11,895 nt of DNA from an uncultured euryarchaeote (GTDB taxonomy: Archaea; Thermoplasmatota; Poseidoniia; Poseidoniales; Poseidoniaceae): the NCBI GenBank assembly GCA_937897005.1, contig CALCOQ010000039.1, forward strand, positions 1 to 11,895, given 5' to 3'. Made by a program: the position numbers and the translations under genes. This document shows positions 1-7,781 of the stretch, piece by piece. Every line of letters starts with the position of its first letter. Within the stretch, counting starts at the first letter, position 1. The notes under the pieces are model-generated. The model worked only from the letters and a program-made list of their open reading frames with translations. It had not been told where the DNA came from and did no database searches.

Positions 1-401
1 CAGGTCTCCCACTACCTTCGGTCATCATCTATTCCGTCTTCGGCCTACTGGGTCTGCGTTCAATTCTCAATGGATTGTCGAAGCGTAAACATACACTCGG
101 TCTCAAGGAGAAACACGATGAAGGTGGCGGAATGGTCGCTGATGGACATAGCATGGCGATTCAAGAAAGGATGTTCCGAGACAATCGCATAGGAGATCCA
201 TTCGCTGGAAAACACACGGTCAAGGGGATGGGGGATTTCAGAACCGTAGGAGAGATGCGCAAGTCGATGAAACTTGACCAGTATGATGATTCGTTCGAAC
301 GTGGCCTGTATGATGATGGTAGTGTTGATGATATGGGTCGCGCCTGCCATTACTGCAGTGGGCAAGGCTGTGCACAGTGCAACATGACCGGTCACCTTTG
401 A
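1..401 (+). CDS. 3' part of an unrecognised membrane-anchored protein with a C-terminal zinc-knuckle-like motif
   Basis: The reading frame is open from the first bases of the window to a TGA at 399-401, so the true start lies upstream; an in-frame TTG at 75 is inside the open frame and is not a convincing start. The visible part begins with a hydrophobic stretch (about bases 6-65, LPLPSVIIYSVFGLLGLRSI) that looks like the last membrane-spanning helix. A polar, charged tail of about 100 residues follows. The tail ends in a compact cysteine cluster at bases 345-395, CxxC-x-G-x-G-CxxC-xxxTGH, with the spacing of a DnaJ-type or other treble-clef/zinc-ribbon knuckle; four Cys plus His could bind one metal. 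The tail would probably face the cytoplasm, as cysteine zinc sites usually do (inference). I do not recognise the family. It is followed by 150 bases before smc, so it is probably a separate transcription unit. Confidence 0.7.
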   Translation, partial: GLPLPSVIIYSVFGLLGLRSILNGLSKRKHTLGLKEKHDEGGGMVADGHSMAIQERMFRDNRIGDPFAGKHTVKGMGDFRTVGEMRKSMKLDQYDDSFERGLYDDGSVDDMGRACHYCSGQGCAQCNMTGHL

Positions 402-551
402 ACCGTGGCCGATTCTGGGTCTTTTCGGCGAATTGTTTTGGGTCCTCCAATCGCCTTGCTGCTCTACTCGATTTGCGTAGTCCTTATTACCGGTCAATAA
501 TCCCTGAAAGTCTGATGTTGGCCTAAGGTCATCATCCACAGAGGGGATAGG
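402..551 (+). promoter_or_regulatory. Intergenic region with the putative smc operon promoter
   Basis: This 150-base gap separates the upstream membrane-protein gene from smc and has no coding potential I would support. It must hold the smc-scpA-scpB promoter if the operon starts here. The only AT-rich segment is about 484-500, where TTATT and AATAA flank an ACCGGT core as an imperfect inverted repeat; either arm could serve as a weak TATA-like element or the repeat as an operator. A purine-rich GAGGGG at 541-546 sits 5 bases before the GTG at 552 and is a good ribosome binding site, which argues for a leadered smc mRNA. No clear terminator is visible. Confidence 0.3.
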
Positions 552-3500
552 GTGTATCTCAAGGCTTTGGAGATGGAGAATTTCAAATCGTTCAAGGACG
601 AAGTGGTCATTCCACTCGACCGAGGATTCACTGCGGTGACCGGGCCGAATGGCTCTGGGAAATCAAACTGTGGAGATGCTATACAATTCGTATTGGGGCC
701 GCGTTCCAACAAGAGTCTCAGGGCTGGCAATGCCAAGGACCTCATTTTCAATGGAGGTAGTCGTAACAAACCTGCGAAGCATTGCACGGTCACGCTGATC
801 CTCGACAATCCTGCTGACAAGAAAGGCCGTCGCCGAATGAGTGTCGATACAGATGAGATACGGTTGACTCGAACCATCCGTTTGACCAAGACCAACAATG
901 TGGTTTCCAAGTATCTGCTCAATGGAGAGGAGAGTTCACTGAAATCATTCAGGAGGCTATTGTCTGAGACCAATGCTAGAGCTGATGGATACAACATCGT
1001 CCTTCAAGGTGATGTCACCAGTCTGGCCAAGATGACCGCGATGTCGAGACGCAAAGTGTTGGACAACGTCGCTGGCGTCACTTCCTATGATGATGAGATA
1101 AGAAAGGCTGATCGACAGAAGAATCAGGTTGAGGAATATCTGGAACGAATCCAGTTATTGGAGGAGGAACTTGGTGCGCGGATGAAGGATCTCAAGAAAG
1201 AGCGTCAAGCGGCTCTCAAATATCGGGAATTGCAAGGGCAGTTGGAGGAAGCAAAAGTCACTCTGATGCATTCACTACACCGTTCAAGGATGGAAGAGAT
1301 AGACTTCATCGTCAACGAGCAATCCAGATATGGTGATGAGGCCAAGAAACTTCGAACCATCGTACAGGAAGGCGAGAAGGAACTTCTGGATATCGACGAT
1401 CGTCTTGCTGAGGTCTCCCGTCAGATGGCAGAGGTGCTTGGAGATGATAGTGCTGAGATGATGAATCGCATCAATGAGATGCGCATCTCCACAGATCGAA
1501 ACAAGGATCGAATCTCAGATGCGGAAGATGCAGTAGAAGATGCCCTTGAATCAATTGATGTTATTCAGCAGGATGCAGCAGAAGCCGAGACTGCTCACAC
1601 AAACCATCTCTCAGAGATCGCACAAGCCGAGCAGACCATGGTCGAGGCAGATGCAGATCTGAAAAAGGCCGAGGAGGCAGAGAAGGATGCGCGTAAGGCC
1701 TTGCTCGAAGGTGATAGACAGACGATTGAACTGACCCGCGCCCAAGGCAAAGCCAATGAGAAGTTCCAGACGATGTCAGAGGCATTGAATGAGGCTAAAT
1801 TGGCGCATGGACTTGAAGCCCAGAAGGTCGATATCGCTGCAGAACAGTTGGCTGAAGCAGAAGAGATGGTCACAGAGTTGCAACTCAATGTCGATGAACT
1901 TGTCTTTGAAGGTGAGGAGTTGGCAGAGTGCGACCCTGAGACTGATCGAACATCGATGGCTGCGGAATTGACCATTCTTCAGAGAGAGGAAGCACGTCTT
2001 ATCGAGGAGGCAGCCGCTGTGGAAGGGCGTTTGAGAGAGACCGAACGGAAATTGGTGGTCGCTCGGAGTGAACTTGAGAGCCGTTCTGGCAGCAGAGATG
2101 GGATGGCCAGAGCAGTGCGTACGATTCTGGACCTTCGAGATGATGGCAAGATGCGAGGAATCCTGGGAACCATCAGTGAGATGTGTTTGCCAAAGGATTC
2201 CGCCAATGAGGAAGCACTCGCCACGGCAGTCGGTGGAGGAATGAACAGCATCATTGTCGAGAGCGATCAGATTGCACACGAGTGTATGTCCCATCTGAGG
2301 CAGAAAGACGCTGGACGTGCCACCTTCCTTCCTTTGAACAAGATCTCGGTTGGAAGGTCCAGCGGTCGTTCATTGATGGTCGAACATAAGGAAGGCGTCA
2401 TCGGATTCGCCTGGCAGATGTTGGATCACGATCCCCGTATCGAAACTGCAGTCAAGTATGTGTTGCGAGACACTTTGATCGTAGACAGCATGGCCACAGC
2501 TCGAAAACACATGGGTGGAGTGCGAATGGTCACTCTCAATGGTGGAGTCACTGAACATGGTGGCGCCATGGTTGGAGGCAGCAGGGTACGCCTCAAGGTA
2601 GGATTCGGCGGTTGTGTCCAAGGAATGAATGAGGTCGATAAATTGGATGTCGAAGTCGGACGCCTTCACGGATTATCTTACAAGGTCAACGACCAATTAT
2701 TGGCCTGCAAGAGAAAACAGCAAGAGTTGAATCAGCGGATATCCAAGATATCTGGAGATGAGAACAGCTTGCGCCAGCGTCAATGGAAAGAGGACCTACG
2801 AATATGTGAGCAGAGACTTGCAAAGGCCACTGGGGCTGTGAAAACGCTTGATAAGAAGTTGATTGAGTTAGAGAAGCAGGCTGGAAAGAGAGCAGATGAG
2901 ATGCAACGAGTGACCGATGCATTACGAGTTACAGAATTAACCAGAGAAGTTGCAACAGCAGCATTGCAGGAAGCAAGCCCCGCCCATCTCCAAGAGAAAC
3001 TCAGAGAAGTCCAGGAGATCAGAGTAAGTGCATTCGCAGCTCAGGCGCAGGCCAACGCAGTCATCGATGGTGGAAGCGAGAAAGGCCGTATTCTTCTCGA
3101 GAGGGTCGATGAATTATCAGACCGACGGGCTCGATTGGAGAAGGAGAATGAAGAGCGCCTGACCAGTATCAAGCAATGGCAGGATGAGATTGCATCCATC
3201 ATGGTTGAACTCAAAGAGGCAGAATCTGCACATAGTCAGATTGCCGAAGAACACAAGGAACTTGATTCAGAGCGTTTGAGGTTGACCGAGGACAGAGCGA
3301 CTCTGCACGCAGGCTTGACCCAGAAGGCGAATCAGGCAGATACTCTGGACAAGAGAGCCGCAGAATTCACCCTACAACTTCATCAGAAGAGAGAGGCGCT
3401 CGATGAACTCCTCGATGAGATGGGTACTGCTGGAATCGAACCAGCCGAAGAAACCGTTGCATTACCCTCTGTCTCGGAGGCGGAGGGCAGCGTACGCACT

Positions 3501-4490
3501 CTCGACCGTCGTCTGGGTCTGATCGGGGACGTCAACATGTTGGCGATCGAGCAATACGATATCACTGAGGAGCGATTATCTGACCTCAAGGCGGATAATG
3601 GAACCCTGCAGCAGAGAAAGAAGTCTCTCATCGACTTGACTATGCGTCTGGAGAAACAACGCAAGACTAGATTGTTGCATGTCCTCAAATCCGTGGACAA
3701 GAATTTCCGCGATGTGTACAAGATATTGTCCGATGGTGGAAGAGGGGAGTTGTTCCTTGAGAATCCGGATGAACCATTCAAGGGCGGATTGTCGATGTGG
3801 TGTCAACCCAGCGGAAAGAGTTCGCGCTGTAAACTGAAACAATTGTCAGGTGGAGAACAATCGATGGCTGCTCTTTCATTGATATTCGCTATTCAGGATT
3901 ATGACCCGAGCCCATTCTATTACTTCGATGAGGTTGACCAGAATCTCGATGCCTTCAATGCAGAAAGAATTGCCACGATGTGTCGAGAGCGCAGTGAGCA
4001 GGCCCAATTCATCATGGTGACCTTGAGAAAGGTCAGTCTACAACTGGCCGATCATCACATTGGCATCACTCATGCTGGTGATGGTTGCAGTCGCCGCATC
4101 GCCAATTTCGACCGAGAGCGGGCTATCGAACTGGGTGCTGCTGCCTTGGCTGAGATCAAGTCTCAGAAGGAGAAAGCAGTCCGTGAAGGCTCATTGATAG
4201 ATTCTCAGGGCCTTCCAAACACGGAGAACATGCCTCTTGCTCCAGAACCATTGCCAATGCCTACCTCATTAGGGGGCGCGGGAGATGCCAATTCTGAGGA
4301 TGAAGATGCAGAAGGACTCAGCGCTCTGGCTGAAAGAGCTGAAGAGATGAGAGAGGATATCGTCGAACATCAGGAGGTTCGACGTAAATCTCTGGAAGAG
4401 GAGGACTCAGCCACTGAGGAGATTCACTTGGAAGACGATGAGGCCGAAGGCGCTGATGATCTGGACATCGATGCTCTAACCCAGGAATGA
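552..4490 (+). CDS. smc: Chromosome segregation protein SMC (condensin ATPase)
   Basis: SMC is the ATPase that, with ScpA and ScpB, forms a ring-shaped complex that compacts and segregates the chromosome by ATP-driven loop extrusion (family knowledge). All diagnostic parts are visible in the 1312-residue product: Walker A GPNGSGKS at residues 31-38; the Q-loop (NIVLQGDVT, Gln152); a first coiled coil from about 180 to 525; a hinge from about 534 (MRGILGTISEM) to 680, ending in the Gly-rich GGAMVGGSR; a second coiled coil to about 1050; the ABC signature LSGGEQ at 1098-1103; Walker B ending FYYFDEVD with Asp1126-Glu1127; and VTLRK at 1156-1160. The start is a GTG with GAGGGG five bases upstream, and the protein begins directly with the canonical MYLKALEMENFKSF strand. 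About 115 residues beyond the usual ATPase end form an acidic, Pro- and Glu-rich tail; most SMCs are about 1150-1200 residues. First gene of the condensin operon, 16 bases before scpA. Confidence 0.97.
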   Translation: MYLKALEMENFKSFKDEVVIPLDRGFTAVTGPNGSGKSNCGDAIQFVLGPRSNKSLRAGNAKDLIFNGGSRNKPAKHCTVTLILDNPADKKGRRRMSVDTDEIRLTRTIRLTKTNNVVSKYLLNGEESSLKSFRRLLSETNARADGYNIVLQGDVTSLAKMTAMSRRKVLDNVAGVTSYDDEIRKADRQKNQVEEYLERIQLLEEELGARMKDLKKERQAALKYRELQGQLEEAKVTLMHSLHRSRMEEIDFIVNEQSRYGDEAKKLRTIVQEGEKELLDIDDRLAEVSRQMAEVLGDDSAEMMNRINEMRISTDRNKDRISDAEDAVEDALESIDVIQQDAAEAETAHTNHLSEIAQAEQTMVEADADLKKAEEAEKDARKALLEGDRQTIELTRAQGKANEKFQTMSEALNEAKLAHGLEAQKVDIAAEQLAEAEEMVTELQLNVDELVFEGEELAECDPETDRTSMAAELTILQREEARLIEEAAAVEGRLRETERKLVVARSELESRSGSRDGMARAVRTILDLRDDGKMRGILGTISEMCLPKDSANEEALATAVGGGMNSIIVESDQIAHECMSHLRQKDAGRATFLPLNKISVGRSSGRSLMVEHKEGVIGFAWQMLDHDPRIETAVKYVLRDTLIVDSMATARKHMGGVRMVTLNGGVTEHGGAMVGGSRVRLKVGFGGCVQGMNEVDKLDVEVGRLHGLSYKVNDQLLACKRKQQELNQRISKISGDENSLRQRQWKEDLRICEQRLAKATGAVKTLDKKLIELEKQAGKRADEMQRVTDALRVTELTREVATAALQEASPAHLQEKLREVQEIRVSAFAAQAQANAVIDGGSEKGRILLERVDELSDRRARLEKENEERLTSIKQWQDEIASIMVELKEAESAHSQIAEEHKELDSERLRLTEDRATLHAGLTQKANQADTLDKRAAEFTLQLHQKREALDELLDEMGTAGIEPAEETVALPSVSEAEGSVRTLDRRLGLIGDVNMLAIEQYDITEERLSDLKADNGTLQQRKKSLIDLTMRLEKQRKTRLLHVLKSVDKNFRDVYKILSDGGRGELFLENPDEPFKGGLSMWCQPSGKSSRCKLKQLSGGEQSMAALSLIFAIQDYDPSPFYYFDEVDQNLDAFNAERIATMCRERSEQAQFIMVTLRKVSLQLADHHIGITHAGDGCSRRIANFDRERAIELGAAALAEIKSQKEKAVREGSLIDSQGLPNTENMPLAPEPLPMPTSLGGAGDANSEDEDAEGLSALAERAEEMREDIVEHQEVRRKSLEEEDSATEEIHLEDDEAEGADDLDIDALTQE

Positions 4491-4498
4491 TGAGAAAT

Positions 4499-4506
4499 GA
4501 GGTGAG
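4499..4506 (+). promoter_or_regulatory. Ribosome binding site of scpA
   Basis: GAGGTGAG is complementary to the archaeal 16S rRNA 3' end (anti-Shine-Dalgarno UCACCUC). It abuts the first of two tandem ATG codons (4507 and 4510). Spacing favours the second ATG, where 4 bases separate GGTGA from the start, over the first. Confidence 0.55.
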
Positions 4507-5772
4507 ATGATGCAGTCGAATCTGTCTTCATATTTTCTCAGACAGGATGTCATCGACAAATTGATCGCAGGTGGAGAATCTGATTCCAAGGAAGCGAATC
4601 GTTATGCCAACCGATTGGTTGAGATTGCTCATATCGAGGATTCTGAGCACGCTGGACTCGTTGACCCTTTTGACCGCTCGGTCGCAATCGTCTTCGAATT
4701 GTTCCGGGATGAAGATCTTGATCCATGGAATGTTGACCTCTCCCAATTCCTCAAGTTGTTCGGTGAGCGGATCAAGAAGGATTCGAAGAAGATGGACCTA
4801 CCAGCCTGCGGGCGTCTGATCAGATTGGCATGGGAAGTGTTGCATGGTCAGGCAGCCGATCTGCTTGACAGAGCCCTGCGCGACAATGAGGAGGACACTG
4901 AGGACCTGTTCATTGATTGGGGTTGGGAGATGGAATATGATGATGATGAATTCTCTTTCACCACCAATGTTCTGACCGGCGGTGCCGAGACTCAACTACC
5001 TAGCCTGTTCAACGAACGCATCCGCAGAGAAGAAGGACGTCAGGTCACTCTTGGTGAGCTTCTTTCAGCGCTCAAGGATGCTTGTGACGATGCCGATGAT
5101 CATAAATTAAGAGAAGAGAATCGAATTCGACACGCTGAAGATGTCAAGAAAGCACTCAGCAATGTCGGTGCAAGGATGCATGATGAGGACTTGGATGGAG
5201 ATATACGGAGTTGTTGGCAAGCGATGAAGAAAGTCGCCTTGGAGAATGGCAGGAAGGCAGGGGACGAGATCCCGGTCGAGGAAGTGATCTCTCAATTGCG
5301 TGCCGACCTGCTACAGGAATATGGAACCGAGGTCGATGGACTGGATGGAGAAGCAAATGTCACTGCTTTCATTTCAACTCTGTTCTTGACACACCGTGGA
5401 TATGCCGATGTTCGCCAGAAGATTGTTCCGAATGGTCAGATGGTATTGATTGACCGTTGGCCCGAATTGGATGATTTCCATCAAATCTGGCTCTGTATTG
5501 AAGAGCAGAAGAATGAATCGTCAGAACGAATCAGGTCTCAGGCTGGAGGAAGAGCGCAATACATCGAGAGAATAGCAAGGAGGGCTGAAGAGGCTGCAAG
5601 AAAGGAGGCTGCTGCAGCCGAAGCCGCAGCCGAAGCAGCCGAAGCAGCCGAAGCAGCCGCAGCAGCCGAAGCAGCCGCAGCCGATTCCACAGAATTCGAA
5701 GCCGAGATTACAGGCAATGCTGATGGACCGGTCATCGAGATGACATTACCAGAAGGAATGGAGGGGAATTGA
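4507..5772 (+). CDS. scpA: Segregation and condensation protein A (kleisin subunit)
   Basis: ScpA is the kleisin that bridges the two SMC heads and recruits ScpB (family knowledge). The N-terminal kleisin domain is recognisable at residues 52-125: the run from VDPFDRSVAIVFELF to the hallmark LDPWNVDLSQF (71-81), then MDLPACGRLIRLAWEVLHGQAADLL, which matches the MASxLLxxKS-type helix that contacts the SMC neck. An acidic linker follows (about 126-160). The C-terminal winged-helix domain that binds the SMC head cap lies around 255-320 (EANVTAFISTLF...YADVRQ...GQMVLI). At 421 residues it is far longer than the usual 230-280: it has about 50 extra N-terminal residues, a longer linker and a tail with an almost pure Ala/Glu segment at 368-392. 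Tandem ATGs at 4507 and 4510 leave a one-codon ambiguity; ribosome binding site spacing favours 4510. It ends in TGA directly abutting the scpB ATG, so the two are probably translationally coupled. Confidence 0.88.
   Translation: MMQSNLSSYFLRQDVIDKLIAGGESDSKEANRYANRLVEIAHIEDSEHAGLVDPFDRSVAIVFELFRDEDLDPWNVDLSQFLKLFGERIKKDSKKMDLPACGRLIRLAWEVLHGQAADLLDRALRDNEEDTEDLFIDWGWEMEYDDDEFSFTTNVLTGGAETQLPSLFNERIRREEGRQVTLGELLSALKDACDDADDHKLREENRIRHAEDVKKALSNVGARMHDEDLDGDIRSCWQAMKKVALENGRKAGDEIPVEEVISQLRADLLQEYGTEVDGLDGEANVTAFISTLFLTHRGYADVRQKIVPNGQMVLIDRWPELDDFHQIWLCIEEQKNESSERIRSQAGGRAQYIERIARRAEEAARKEAAAAEAAAEAAEAAEAAAAAEAAAADSTEFEAEITGNADGPVIEMTLPEGMEGN
5608..5682 (+). repeat. GCN/GAA codon repeat inside scpA encoding an Ala/Glu tract
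   Basis: Seventy-five bases are built almost only from GCA, GCC, GCT and GAA codons. The 9-base unit GAAGCAGCC is present as three perfect tandem copies at 5632-5640, 5641-5649 and 5650-5658, with another copy at 5668-5676 after a short interruption. It encodes 20 Ala and 5 Glu residues in phase with scpA. Such a simple tract is prone to slippage and may vary in copy number between strains (inference). The protein segment should be a single charged helix. Confidence 0.9.
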
Positions 5773-6462
5773 ATGGCCATTGAATTGGAGACACTGATTG
5801 AAGCAACATTGTTTGGGGCAGGACGCTCGATGTCGGTCGAGGAACTGGCTGTTGACCTTGAGGTCGAGGCAGCGGATATCGCAACTTCTCTGGAGGCTCT
5901 CAGAACCAGCCTCAAGCGAAGGAGAGGCGGTGCACTTCAACTCGCTGAAATCAATGGACGCTGGGCACTTGAGGTAAAACCCAAGGTGGCTCAACATCTT
6001 CCTTGCAATGCCAAGACCGATATTCCACCAAAGTTATTGAAATCGGCTTCATTGATTGCTTTCCATCAACCGATGATGCAATCCAGGCTGGTTGAACTAC
6101 TAGGGCAAAGGACCTATGATCATGTTCGCGAACTGGTACAACTGGGTCTGGTGGAGCGCCGTCGCCATGGTAATACCAAGCGACTTTCAACGACTCGAAG
6201 ATTCTCCGAGGTCTTTGGTTGCCCACATACTGAGAAGCGTAAGGTTAGAGCTTGGTTCAGAGAACAGGCTGCAGGTCTAGGTTTGACTTCTGGTGGCGGA
6301 GAACGGCCCATGGCATTGAACGAGGATCAGACTGAATTGCCTGTTGAAGATGAGAATATTTTCGAAGCTATCGCTGATAGGGCGTCAGAGCATGAAGAAG
6401 AACCCGCTGAACCGACTCTCGAACCCGTTGCCGAAGAAATTGAAGCAGCACTTGAGGAGTGA
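5773..6462 (+). CDS. scpB: Segregation and condensation protein B
   Basis: ScpB dimerises through winged-helix domains and binds the central part of the kleisin ScpA in the SMC complex (family knowledge). The product has 229 residues. The first winged helix is at about 5-75, opening with the family signature LIEATLFGAGRSMSVEELA. The second is at about 85-150, with LIAFHQPMMQSRLVELLG corresponding to the conserved IAYxQPITRxEIExIRG helix and TTRRFSEVFG corresponding to the TTxxFLExFGL ending. Beyond residue 150 there is a basic stretch (EKRKVRAWFRE), then a strongly acidic tail at about 183-229 not found in short ScpBs such as the roughly 200-residue Bacillus protein. The ATG follows the scpA TGA without a gap; GGAGGGG at 5760-5766, six bases upstream, supports this start. 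It is the last gene of the operon and converges with the HMG-CoA reductase gene, with only 17 bases between the stops. Confidence 0.88.
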   Translation: MAIELETLIEATLFGAGRSMSVEELAVDLEVEAADIATSLEALRTSLKRRRGGALQLAEINGRWALEVKPKVAQHLPCNAKTDIPPKLLKSASLIAFHQPMMQSRLVELLGQRTYDHVRELVQLGLVERRRHGNTKRLSTTRRFSEVFGCPHTEKRKVRAWFREQAAGLGLTSGGGERPMALNEDQTELPVEDENIFEAIADRASEHEEEPAEPTLEPVAEEIEAALEE

Positions 6463-6479
6463 TCGATTTCATCGGGATG

Positions 6480-7781
6480 TCACTCTGAATTTCGGTGTTT
6501 GTCCAGCATTGAATCAATCAAACTCTGAGTTATTGTCTCTCCGCTCTCTACCACCATCAGAGAAACCGCATCTATCTCGTCTCCCGCTGCTCCTGAGGTT
6601 ATCGTCATGTTCCGCAGATGTAGGTGCATGTGTCCCGATTGGATTCCCGAGGTCGATAATGCTCTCAAAGCTCCAAGGTTCTGGGCAAGACCTGCACAGG
6701 CCATGATCCCTGCCAGGGCCTTGGCTGAATCAACTCCAAGGATCTTCATGTTTGTTCTAGCGGTTGGGTGGACCTTCACAGCCCCTCCAACCGTACCTAC
6801 TGCCAATGGGACTTCGATTCTCCCAACCAGTGAACCATTCTCGTCTTGTTCCCATTCGGTCAGACTCCCATATCTTCCTTGATCCCAAACAACATACGAA
6901 TGACAGGCAGCTTCAATCGCTCTCCAATCCTGCCCACAGGCTATTGCGACTGCTGAGATTCCATTCATGGTACCCTTGTTGTGGGTTGTTGCTCTGAAAT
7001 GATCGATATCTGCGAATTGATATGCTTCGAGAATGCCAGAGATGACCTCAAGACCATCTTCTCTGGTGCCATCTCTGGATAATTCTTCAGGAGTGAATGT
7101 GGCGCTTGCACGAGCCAATCGATGAATGGCCAGATTAGAAATAATCTTCAGATTCGCTCTACCGCCGGAAAGCGCTTCGATTCTGGGTGCGATATGTTCA
7201 ACCATCGTGTTGACGGTATTTGCACCCATAGCATCAAGACAGTCAACGATGATATGGATGATCATCATCCCTTCTACTCCAGATCGTCTGACTTGGATGT
7301 CCTTACAGCCACCGCCTAGGCGAATAATGGTCGATGGCCGGTTGTTACACTCCTCAATGAGGCTCTGTTTTGCCTCCAGGATGGTCTTTTTAGCGGCATC
7401 GAAATGGGGTATTTCTAGAAGTTGAATCTGCCCGATCATCAATGAATCCTCATTATCGGTTTGAAACCCCCCTGATGCATGACATCTCTTGGCCATGTTG
7501 GAGGCTGCTGCAATGACTGAAGATTCTTCTATGCAATAGGGGATGATGTGGTGTTTTCCGTCGATGATGAAGTTGGTTGCGATGCCAATAGGTAGGGACA
7601 TGGTTCCAATCACGTTTTCAACCATGTTGTTGGCATCTTCCACCTTCAGGCCGCCACTGGGAGACAATGCTGCAATCTCCTGTTCAGATAACTCTGTGAT
7701 ATCCGCGACCAACTGTAGGCGCTCTTCAGCACTCAAGCGAAAGAATCCCTTGAGGCGGCTGTTGTCTACGGGCACAGGCAT
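6480..7781 (-). CDS. hmgA: Class II 3-hydroxy-3-methylglutaryl-CoA reductase
   Basis: This enzyme reduces HMG-CoA to mevalonate, the committed step to isoprenoids and thus archaeal ether lipids. The sequence is of the soluble class II (Pseudomonas mevalonii-like) type: SRLKGFFRLSAEERL near the N-terminus, MVENVIGT, the EESS/VIAAAS segment with the catalytic Glu (residue 86), LGGGCKDI, DAMGANTVNTM, THNKGTMNG with the catalytic Lys (269), DWRAIEA with the catalytic Asp (285), and SGHMHLHLRN with the catalytic His (384). These numbers fall within three residues of Glu83, Lys267, Asp283 and His381 of the Pseudomonas enzyme. That agreement, and a length of 433 against about 428 residues, is why I prefer the ATG at 7781; the frame stays open to a TTG at 7853, which would add 24 atypical residues. 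GGAG directly abuts the chosen ATG, an odd spacing. Asp146, which favours NADH in the Pseudomonas enzyme, appears replaced by Pro or Ser, so NADPH use and a biosynthetic role are likely (inference). Confidence 0.95.
   Translation of the reverse strand: MPVPVDNSRLKGFFRLSAEERLQLVADITELSEQEIAALSPSGGLKVEDANNMVENVIGTMSLPIGIATNFIIDGKHHIIPYCIEESSVIAAASNMAKRCHASGGFQTDNEDSLMIGQIQLLEIPHFDAAKKTILEAKQSLIEECNNRPSTIIRLGGGCKDIQVRRSGVEGMMIIHIIVDCLDAMGANTVNTMVEHIAPRIEALSGGRANLKIISNLAIHRLARASATFTPEELSRDGTREDGLEVISGILEAYQFADIDHFRATTHNKGTMNGISAVAIACGQDWRAIEAACHSYVVWDQGRYGSLTEWEQDENGSLVGRIEVPLAVGTVGGAVKVHPTARTNMKILGVDSAKALAGIMACAGLAQNLGALRALSTSGIQSGHMHLHLRNMTITSGAAGDEIDAVSLMVVESGETITQSLIDSMLDKHRNSE

Noticed and set aside
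484..500. Strong operator at the ACCGGT-centred inverted repeat upstream of smc
   Set aside because: The arms pair only with a bulge and the site occurs once, so it is kept only as a weak promoter-region note.
494..997. Minus-strand open frame of 167 codons over the start of smc
   Set aside because: It lies opposite the Walker A and Q-loop coding region of a clear smc gene and its Ser/Leu/Arg-rich product has no recognisable motif.
1595..2294. Minus-strand open frames within smc (1595-1975, 1776-2294, 1979-2254)
   Set aside because: They mirror the coiled-coil coding sequence; the Ser/Ala-rich products are the expected complement of Glu- and Ala-rich codons.
5538..5915. Minus-strand open frame with Ala/Ser repeats opposite the scpA-scpB junction
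   Set aside because: It is the complement of the GCN/GAA repeat and runs across two well supported genes.
6463..6479. Transcription terminator between the convergent scpB and HMG-CoA reductase genes
   Set aside because: The 17-base gap has no hairpin and no T-run.
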